The notes under the pieces were generated by a model that searched no databases, was not told where the DNA came from, and saw nothing but the letters and a program-made list of their open reading frames with translations. DNA of 32,001 nucleotides from NCBI RefSeq assembly GCF_029258315.1, contig NZ_JARHZE010000027.1, forward strand, positions 1 to 32,001, read 5' to 3'. Shown here in pieces: positions 24,819 through 32,001 of this stretch. Source of the stretch: Fusobacterium sp. (lineage in GTDB: Bacteria > Fusobacteriota > Fusobacteriia > Fusobacteriales > Fusobacteriaceae). Each line of letters opens with the position of its first letter. Position 1 is the first letter of the stretch. The position numbers and the translations under genes are program-made.

Positions 24819-25844
24819 CTAATAAAAATAATTTCTTATATGCTCAGCTATTTTCTTAGCCATTTTTTTCTGATGAGAACGAGAGCTTATAATACTTGAA
24901 TCTTTTGGACTTTTTATAAATCCAACTTCTATTAATACCCCCGGACAATTAATACCTCTTAAAACAGCAAAGTTAGCTCCGTGTATCCCTCTATTTTTCA
25001 TTCCCATAGTCTTGGATAAATTTTTAGTCAATGAGTCTGCGAAAGGAATACTTTTTTCTTGGTTTTTATTATAAGCAATCTCTCCAGCTATTTGAACTAT
25101 GGAACTTGTATTTTCACCATATTTTTCTCCAAAACTGTTTTCATACCTAGCTATGCTAGCAGCATATGGAGAAGATTTTTTTGAAAAATAAAATATTTCC
25201 ATTCCGTTGTGAGCTGAACTATTTGAAGAGTTGGCATGAATACTCACGTAAATATCTGCCCCTATTCTATTTGCTATATTACTTCTATTTTTTAAAGATA
25301 TAAATTCATCTGTATCTCTTGTCATCACAACATTGAAATCCGATTTTAACTCATCTCTAAGATATTTTCCAATACTTAAAACAATATCTTTTTCTCTTAA
25401 ACTTTTAGAACCAATAGCTCCTGTATCTTTTCCTCCATGTCCTGGATCTATTACTACTGTATATTGTTTATTCGTTGCATTTCTTGATAAATCTATTACC
25501 AATCTATTAGGACTCCTTCTTATACTCACCTTATGAAAAATATTTTTTTGTAATTTTAAGAAAAATCCGTGGGATCTATCATATTTATATTCTTGAACAC
25601 TTTCTAAGTATTTTGATAATTTGTTTGTTACACTTTTATTATAAGGAGTATTAACTCCTCTAACTTCTACAAAAAGAGTTCTGCTATTTTCATCGTATTC
25701 TGTTACATAATTTGGATTACTTTCATCTAAATCCAAAACAACTTGTGGTGGATAACTATTAAATCTTACATCTTTTATATTTGAAGAAAATGTAAAAGAA
25801 AATAATAACATAAAAATTAGTACTGCATATATTTTTTTTATCAT
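24819..25844 (-). CDS. N-acetylmuramoyl-L-alanine amidase with AMIN domain (AmiC-like)
   Basis: A 341-residue exported zinc amidase. It has a signal peptide (MIKKIYAVLIFMLLFSFTFS), then an AMIN-like domain (~22-110, IKDVRFNSYPPQVVLDLDES) which in relatives targets peptidoglycan and the septum, then the Amidase_3 domain with VVIDPGHGGKDTGAIG (Zn His), LREKD (Zn Glu), VSIHANSS (Zn His) and CPGVLIEVGFI (catalytic Glu). It cleaves the bond between muramic acid and the stem peptide, for daughter cell separation, outside the inner membrane. The ORF track starts at a GTG two codons earlier; AGGATG before the ATG supports this start. Operon with the GerMN gene. Confidence 0.94.
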   Translation of the reverse strand: MIKKIYAVLIFMLLFSFTFSSNIKDVRFNSYPPQVVLDLDESNPNYVTEYDENSRTLFVEVRGVNTPYNKSVTNKLSKYLESVQEYKYDRSHGFFLKLQKNIFHKVSIRRSPNRLVIDLSRNATNKQYTVVIDPGHGGKDTGAIGSKSLREKDIVLSIGKYLRDELKSDFNVVMTRDTDEFISLKNRSNIANRIGADIYVSIHANSSNSSAHNGMEIFYFSKKSSPYAASIARYENSFGEKYGENTSSIVQIAGEIAYNKNQEKSIPFADSLTKNLSKTMGMKNRGIHGANFAVLRGINCPGVLIEVGFIKSPKDSSIISSRSHQKKMAKKIAEHIRNYFY

Positions 25845-25872
25845 AAACACATCCTATAACTTTTTAATATAA

Positions 25873-25912
25873 ATACAAAAAAACGACAATTAATTTAAAT
25901 TGTCGTTTTTAT
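25873..25912 (-). terminator. Intrinsic terminator of yajC
   Basis: AAAAACGACAATT and AATTGTCGTTTTT form a long perfect stem with A and T runs on both sides; minus strand T run of seven. It begins about 10 bases after the yajC stop. Confidence 0.9.
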
Positions 25913-25920
25913 TCATAAGC

Positions 25921-26190
25921 TTAATTTAAAGTACCAGCGATTGCTGACTTTCTAACAGTCATATGAACACCTTTATCTATTCTAATTACGACAAAAGCTT
26001 CTTCTACACTAGAAATAACACCTTTTATTCCACCGATTGTTACTACAGTATCTCCAGCTTTTAAGCTATTTAACATTTCATTTTGTTTTTTTTGCTTTTT
26101 CTTATTTGAAGCAAAAAGTCCATAAATAACAACTACCCATATAACTAGCATTATTCCTGTACTTCCATATCTAGCAAATAGTTCTTGCAT
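25921..26190 (-). CDS. yajC: Preprotein translocase accessory protein YajC
   Basis: An 89-residue protein with one N-terminal membrane helix (~12-27, GIMLVIWVVVIYGLFA), then a basic KKKQKKQNEMLNSLKAGDTVVTIGG stretch and IRIDKGVHMTVRKSAI, exactly the YajC pattern. It associates with SecDF and SecYEG at the inner membrane to aid export. It is not next to secD or tgt here, its usual partners. AGGAGG lies upstream of the ATG. It has its own promoter and terminator, so is monocistronic. Confidence 0.95.
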   Translation of the reverse strand: MQELFARYGSTGIMLVIWVVVIYGLFASNKKKQKKQNEMLNSLKAGDTVVTIGGIKGVISSVEEAFVVIRIDKGVHMTVRKSAIAGTLN

Positions 26191-26226
26191 CTGTTATTCC
26201 TCCTACTAATTTTTTATTCTAAATAG

Positions 26227-26255
26227 AGTATATCACAGACAGATTGATTTTTCAA
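26227..26255 (-). promoter_or_regulatory. Promoter of yajC
   Basis: Minus strand: TTGAAA, 17 bases, TATACT with TG at the extended position (TGATATACT). A start would fall about 30 bases before the yajC ATG. No terminator for dnaJ is seen in the 78-base gap. Confidence 0.75.
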
Positions 26256-26268
26256 TGATCTTTCAATT

Positions 26269-27426
26269 TTATTTAAATAAATCCTTCAATCTATCTAAAA
26301 AACTTTTATTCATTTTATAATTTTTATCTTTTAAACTTTCATCAAATTTTTTCAATAATTCTATTTGAGTATCATTTAAATTAGTAGGAACTTCAATAAC
26401 TATTTTTACAAGTTGATCTCCAGCTCCATAAGCTCTAGGGTTATTTATTCCCTCTCCTCTCAATTTAAATACTTTTCCATTCTGAGTTCCTGCTGGTATT
26501 TTTATAGCTTTTTTACCATTTAATGTAGGGATCTCTACTTCTCCACCAAGAGCAGCTTTTGCATAAGTTATAGGTACTTCACAAATTATATTTTCTCCAT
26601 CTCTCACAAAGAAGTCGTGATCTTTAACGTGGAAAAAGATATATAAATCTCCATCTTCTCCACCTTCAGCACTTGCATCTCCCATTCCATGGATTCTTAA
26701 TCTTTGACCATCATGAATTCCTACTGGTATTTTTATTTTTTTGCTGATTGTTTCTCTTTCTAAACCTGTTCCACCACATTTTTTACATTTTGTTTCAGGA
26801 ATTTTTCCTTTTCCTTTACATTTATCACATTCCTCTACACTTTTAAAGTTTCCAAGCATAGTTCTTTGGATTTTTTCTATTCTACCAGATCCACCACATT
26901 TGTCACAAGTTTTCATCTTGCTTCCTGGTTCAGCACCTGTACCATTACAAGTTTTACACTTTCCTCTTCTAGTATATTTTATTTCTTTTTCTCCACCTTT
27001 AGCTACTTCTTCTAGAGTGATTGTCACATCAACCCTTAAGTCAGCACCTGGTTCTGGTCCTCTTTGTTGAGCTCCACCAAATCCTCCAAAGCCACCATTT
27101 CCACCAAAGAATGATGAGAAAATATCTTCAAATCCACTTCCAGAGAATCCTTCAAATCCTCCACCATATCCGCCACCTGCTCCATTTTCAAAAGCAGCAT
27201 GACCAAATCTATCGTATTTTGATCTTTTATCTGCGTCAGATAAAACTTGATAAGCTTCGTTTATCTCTTTAAACTTATCTTCAGCTTCTTTCTTTTCGCT
27301 CTCACTTGCATTACTAAATCTATCAGGGTGGTATTTCATAGCTAATTTTCTATAAGCTTTTTTTATTTCTGCTTCAGAAGCTGTTTTTTCTACACCTAAA
27401 AGATCATAATAATCTTTCTTTGCCAT
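26269..27426 (-). CDS. dnaJ: Chaperone DnaJ (Hsp40)
   Basis: A 385-residue full-length type I J protein. Order: J domain (~1-70) with YHPDRF, a glycine/phenylalanine-rich region ([20 protein letters not shown]), four CxxCxGxG repeats forming two zinc sites (first [10 protein letters not shown]), and the C-terminal client-binding domain and dimer tail. It delivers unfolded proteins to DnaK and triggers its ATPase. The ORF track start is an upstream TTG four codons earlier inside the GGAGG binding site; the ATG at [12 protein letters not shown] is the standard start. It follows an epimerase-like gene by 20 bases. Confidence 0.98.
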   Translation of the reverse strand: MAKKDYYDLLGVEKTASEAEIKKAYRKLAMKYHPDRFSNASESEKKEAEDKFKEINEAYQVLSDADKRSKYDRFGHAAFENGAGGGYGGGFEGFSGSGFEDIFSSFFGGNGGFGGFGGAQQRGPEPGADLRVDVTITLEEVAKGGEKEIKYTRRGKCKTCNGTGAEPGSKMKTCDKCGGSGRIEKIQRTMLGNFKSVEECDKCKGKGKIPETKCKKCGGTGLERETISKKIKIPVGIHDGQRLRIHGMGDASAEGGEDGDLYIFFHVKDHDFFVRDGENIICEVPITYAKAALGGEVEIPTLNGKKAIKIPAGTQNGKVFKLRGEGINNPRAYGAGDQLVKIVIEVPTNLNDTQIELLKKFDESLKDKNYKMNKSFLDRLKDLFK

Positions 27427-27446
27427 TTTTTCCTCCAAAATTTATC

Positions 27447-28304
27447 TTAAAGTATTTTGATCTCTATACTTTTTTGATACATCTCACCTTTTTCTAATTT
27501 TTTAATTCCCTCTTTTTCTGTAAGTTGTCCATTAGAAGTTACTAGATCTCCTAATCCATCCCATGGCTCAAGACAAACAAATCCAGATTTTGGAACACTC
27601 CAAAATGCCATGTATTCAAAACCGTTATAATCAAACTCTACTATTCTATCACTTTTATCAGATTTTAGCCAGACTTTTTTAGAATTTGTATTTTTAAATA
27701 TAATTGCATCTTCTTTAAAAGTTTCATCTGTAAATCTTAAAATATTTCCTTCAAATATATCTCTTATCTTATCAGTAACACCTATACTTTCAGCTGTCAA
27801 AGATTTTCCAATCTCATCTTTTTCAAACTCGATATAGTTTTCTCCTGGTTGACCAAAAACATTAAATGCAGGATGAGCTCCTAATGAAAAATACATTTTA
27901 CCATCAGTTAAATTTTCAACTCTATACTCCATTTTTAAAGTATTCTCATCTAAAATATATTTTAAAAATAATTTAAAATCAAATGGATATTTTTTCTTTG
28001 TTTCTTCGTTTGATTCAAATAAAAACTCTAAGTAATTTTCTCCTCTATCACTTAATACAAACTCATTATCTCTAGCGAATCCGTGTTTAGTTTCTATTCT
28101 ATATTCTTTTTCATCATAAAAATATTTTTCATTTTTTATTCCACCTACAAATGGGAATAGTATTGGTGATGATTTTGCCCAAAAGTTTTTATCTTTCTGC
28201 CAAATATATTCAAAATTATCCTTCTTAGAAGTAAACTTTTCTAACTCTGCTCCCTTACTTTCTACTTGTATTATAAAATTTGAATTTTCTAATCTATATT
28301 TCAT
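27447..28304 (-). CDS. Aldose 1-epimerase family protein (galactose mutarotase-like, LacX type)
   Basis: A 285-residue protein of the mutarotase superfamily, in the LacX-like branch: GAELEKFTSKKDNFEYIW, SPILFPFVGG, HGFARDNEF (catalytic His region), MYFSLGAHPAFNV (second His) and CLEPWDG (Glu). Such enzymes interconvert alpha and beta anomers of a sugar in the cytosol; the sugar cannot be read from the sequence. It sits between dnaK and dnaJ, an unusual place, and a hairpin terminator precedes it by about 20 bases. GGGGAG precedes the ATG. No link to protein folding is known to me, so a heat-shock connection may be only positional. Confidence 0.87.
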   Translation of the reverse strand: MKYRLENSNFIIQVESKGAELEKFTSKKDNFEYIWQKDKNFWAKSSPILFPFVGGIKNEKYFYDEKEYRIETKHGFARDNEFVLSDRGENYLEFLFESNEETKKKYPFDFKLFLKYILDENTLKMEYRVENLTDGKMYFSLGAHPAFNVFGQPGENYIEFEKDEIGKSLTAESIGVTDKIRDIFEGNILRFTDETFKEDAIIFKNTNSKKVWLKSDKSDRIVEFDYNGFEYMAFWSVPKSGFVCLEPWDGLGDLVTSNGQLTEKEGIKKLEKGEMYQKSIEIKIL

Positions 28305-28324
28305 ATGAACTCCCCTGTATTAAT

Positions 28325-28357
28325 CTAAAAATAGGGAATAGAGTAAGCTCTATTCCC
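28325..28357 (-). terminator. Terminator-like hairpin between dnaK and the epimerase gene
   Basis: GGGAATAGAG-TAAG-CTCTATTCCC gives a perfect 10-pair stem; minus strand it is followed by TATTTTTAG. The run of T is interrupted, so it may be a partial terminator. Only about 20 bases remain before the next ATG. Confidence 0.8.
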
Positions 28358-28377
28358 AGAAAATAACAATCTAATTA

Positions 28378-30210
<1,833 letters not shown>

Positions 30211-30261
30211 TTAATATTCCTAAAAATATTTCTATTCTAAAATTTTTGATTACTGATTTAA

Positions 30262-30831
30262 TTATTTCTTACATACTTTAACCATTGAAGGTCTTATTAC
30301 TTTTCCTTTTAATTTATATCCTTTTTGGAACTCAGCTATTATATAGTTATCTTCAAAATCTTCACTAGCTTCAACCATAACAGCCATATGTTCTTCTGGA
30401 TTAAATTCTTTTCCTTCTGTATCTATACTTTCTAACCCTTCAGCTTTGAATATCTCTCTAAATTGATTTAATGTAAGTTCAACTCCTTTTACTAAACCAT
30501 CAAAATCTTTTGTTTGTTTTGATGTTTCAGCAGCTCTTGTTAAATTATCAATTCCATCTAAAAGTTTAGTAATAATTTTTTCAGAAGCAAATTTTCTAAG
30601 CTCATCCATCTCTTTTTCTTTTCTCTTTGTAAAGTTTTGGAAGTCAGCTTGCTTTCTCATATATGATTGTTTCCAATCCTCTACTTCAGCTTTTAATTTT
30701 CCAATTTCTTCTTGGATAGTTTCTAATTCATTTAACTCTTGATTATTTTCTTTTTCACAATTTTCTTGAGTTTCTTCACAGTTAACTTCCTGCTCCATCT
30801 CTTCTATATCTTTTAATTTATCTTCTGACAT
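30262..30831 (-). CDS. grpE: Nucleotide exchange factor GrpE
   Basis: A 189-residue protein. An acidic N-terminus with an EETQENCEKENNQ segment precedes a long coiled coil (~30-100, with SYMRKQADFQNFTKRKEKEM), and the beta domain contains GLESIDTEGKEFNPEEHMAV and FQKGYKLKGKVIRPSMVKV, the GrpE signature. It releases ADP from DnaK and acts as a dimer. The ORF track starts at a GTG one codon earlier; AGGAGA spacing favours the ATG. It sits 12 bases downstream of hrcA and upstream of dnaK, the usual order. Confidence 0.98.
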   Translation of the reverse strand: MSEDKLKDIEEMEQEVNCEETQENCEKENNQELNELETIQEEIGKLKAEVEDWKQSYMRKQADFQNFTKRKEKEMDELRKFASEKIITKLLDGIDNLTRAAETSKQTKDFDGLVKGVELTLNQFREIFKAEGLESIDTEGKEFNPEEHMAVMVEASEDFEDNYIIAEFQKGYKLKGKVIRPSMVKVCKK

Positions 30832-30843
30832 CACTATCTCCTT

Positions 30844-31866
30844 TTATTTTTCTTTATTTCCAATCAATTTTTCTTTATTTATAGTTTTTTCTAGTTCCTT
30901 ACTTATATAATCTATAAGTCCCATAGTTTTTGAATAAGGCATTCTCTTAGGTCCGATTACTCCGACAACCCCTTTTGAATCTCCTTTTTTATATACTGAA
31001 TAAACAAAACTATAATCTTCAAGTCCTTTTACTGGAAGGTCATCGCCTAGTATTACATTTACTTTACCTTCAACATATTCATTTGATTTTACAATCTCCT
31101 CAAATATATTTCTGACCTCTTGTTTTTCATTAAACATTTCCATAATATCTAAAACTTCATTTACATTTTTATTTTTGAAAATGCTTGGAGAATTACTTAA
31201 ATATAATTTTCCTTCTATATCTTTATATATCTCTTTTTCAATATCATTATAGGCTTCAAAATTTTCTTTTATTAAATCTACAATCTCATAACTTTTTATT
31301 TTTTGAGTTTTAATCTTATTATTAATTTTCTCTGATAACACTTGTAGTTTTTCTTTCGTTATTCCTGTTTGAAGCTTTATTTTTTTAGTTGTGACATTTA
31401 AATCTTCAGTAACTATTATTGCTAATATTAAATAATCATCAATATGAACCAATTCAACTTTTTTTATATTTTCTTTTTTATGATTTGGTTCTATTACAAC
31501 TGAAGCATAAGATGTAAGCTTTGAAAGAATTGATGAGGTTTCTTTTAAAATATTATCAAGAGCATTCATCTTTTGATCATATTCATTATTTATTCTTTTC
31601 TTTTCTTCCATCGATAATTTTTCAATCTTTAAAAGTTCATTAAGATAATATTTATAACCTAAATCTGTTGGAATTCTTCCAGAAGATGAATGGGTTTTTT
31701 CTATAAATCCTGCATCTTCCAAATCAGACATTACATTTCTGATTGTTGCTGAAGATAATTCAATATTATATTTTTTTACTAAAGTTCTTGAGCCTATTGT
31801 TTCTCCACAACTAAGATAGAAATCAATAATGGCATTTAGAACTAATTTTTCTCTTTCACTTAGCAT
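30844..31866 (-). CDS. hrcA: Heat-inducible transcription repressor HrcA
   Basis: A 340-residue repressor. The N-terminal winged helix (~1-75) reads LSEREKLVLNAIIDFYLSCG, GSRTLVKKY and LSSATIRNVMSDLEDAGFI, followed by HSSSGRIPTDLGYKYYL; the rest is the GAF-like and dimerisation part ending VIGPKRMPYSKTMGLIDYIS. It binds the CIRCE element upstream of this operon and is kept active by the GroEL chaperonin in known systems. The ORF track adds 10 residues that run into CIRCE; GGAAGGTGA 4 bases before the chosen ATG and the family N-terminus support the shorter form. First gene of hrcA-grpE-dnaK. Confidence 0.98.
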   Translation of the reverse strand: MLSEREKLVLNAIIDFYLSCGETIGSRTLVKKYNIELSSATIRNVMSDLEDAGFIEKTHSSSGRIPTDLGYKYYLNELLKIEKLSMEEKKRINNEYDQKMNALDNILKETSSILSKLTSYASVVIEPNHKKENIKKVELVHIDDYLILAIIVTEDLNVTTKKIKLQTGITKEKLQVLSEKINNKIKTQKIKSYEIVDLIKENFEAYNDIEKEIYKDIEGKLYLSNSPSIFKNKNVNEVLDIMEMFNEKQEVRNIFEEIVKSNEYVEGKVNVILGDDLPVKGLEDYSFVYSVYKKGDSKGVVGVIGPKRMPYSKTMGLIDYISKELEKTINKEKLIGNKEK

Positions 31867-31885
31867 CAAATCACCTTCCTGAATA

Positions 31886-31912
31886 TTAGCACTCATTACT
31901 AAAGAGTGCTAA
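31886..31912. promoter_or_regulatory. CIRCE operator (HrcA-binding site)
   Basis: TTAGCACTC-N9-GAGTGCTAA, a perfect match to the CIRCE consensus, located between the predicted transcription start and the hrcA ribosome binding site. HrcA binding here represses the operon until heat shock. It also implies autoregulation of hrcA. Confidence 0.98.
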
Positions 31913-31923
31913 CTAACAAATTC

Positions 31924-31952
31924 ATAGTATCACTTTTCAATAGGTTTGTCAA
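31924..31952 (-). promoter_or_regulatory. Promoter of hrcA-grpE-dnaK
   Basis: Minus strand: consensus TTGACA, 17 bases, TACTAT with TG at the extended position. The start would fall just upstream of CIRCE. Confidence 0.85.
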
Positions 31953-31962
31953 TAAATTTTTA

Positions 31963-31994
31963 TAAAAAAACTGAAGAAAATATTTTTCTTCAGT
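31963..31994 (-). terminator. Intrinsic terminator of a gene beyond the right edge
   Basis: ACTGAAGAAAA and TTTTCTTCAGT form a perfect stem; on the minus strand it is followed by TTTTTTT. It probably ends a gene upstream of hrcA, off the window, and isolates the heat-shock operon. Confidence 0.85.
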
Positions 31995-32001
31995 CCTTTT
32001 C

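Noticed and set aside
26741-27272. ORFs of 83 and 109 codons on the plus strand
   Set aside because: They are antisense shadows of the glycine-rich and zinc-finger parts of dnaJ; composition follows the opposite frame and there is no ribosome binding site.

Overview
The window is a gene-dense, very AT-rich stretch of chromosome from a Fusobacterium-like bacterium. The evidence is the strongly A/T-biased codons, TTG and GTG starts, the housekeeping gene content and the Fusobacterium-style proteins. This assignment rests on recognition, not on a search. Presence of a cytoplasmic CbiK and a HydE-type enzyme would fit one of the larger-genome species, but I cannot name one. I see no insertion sequence, prophage, CRISPR array, rRNA or tRNA.

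Layout. 1-3552 (- strand): ychF, yceD (DUF177), rpmF, then a terminator and a new promoter, then plsX and a partial fabH (phospholipid and fatty acid initiation). 3727-7233 (+): a Zn/Cd-type P1B ATPase behind a promoter with two palindromes, then holA. 7251-7982 (-): a cytoplasmic glycerophosphodiesterase. 8196-10146 (+): a HydE-type radical SAM maturase followed by the cobalt chelatase CbiK. 10202-11674 (-): an NhaC-family transporter whose 5' leader is a lysine riboswitch with a terminator, so it is probably a lysine transporter. 12073-15452 (+): rluD, rnhB, yraN, a small zinc ribbon gene, comF and an unrecognised gene. 15586-17894 (+): tpiA and gpmI (glycolysis).

18014-31994 is all on the - strand. 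Reading in the direction of transcription, from the right: CIRCE-controlled hrcA, grpE, dnaK, an aldose-epimerase-like gene and dnaJ (heat shock); yajC (Sec-associated); an exported N-acetylmuramoyl-L-alanine amidase with a GerMN-domain partner; yqeK, rnr and smpB (Ap4A hydrolysis, RNA decay, trans-translation); and last a two-gene module of a two-TM protein and a divergent Hsp70-like ATPase with a glycine-rich membrane segment.

The most interesting unexplained item is that last module (18014-20782): a second, membrane-tied Hsp70-like machine, about 6 kb from the canonical DnaK system, whose membrane partner might be a GrpE-like co-factor. Other notable points are the lysine riboswitch, several intrinsic-terminator hairpins inside apparent operons that leave little room for new promoters, the duplicated metal-binding domain in the ATPase, and the near-universal extended -10 (TGn) element in the promoters I could place.

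Several starts in the ORF track are too early. I moved plsX, yceD, cbiK, rluD, the zinc ribbon gene, yqeK, the amidase, dnaJ, grpE and hrcA to internal starts that have a well-spaced Shine-Dalgarno sequence.
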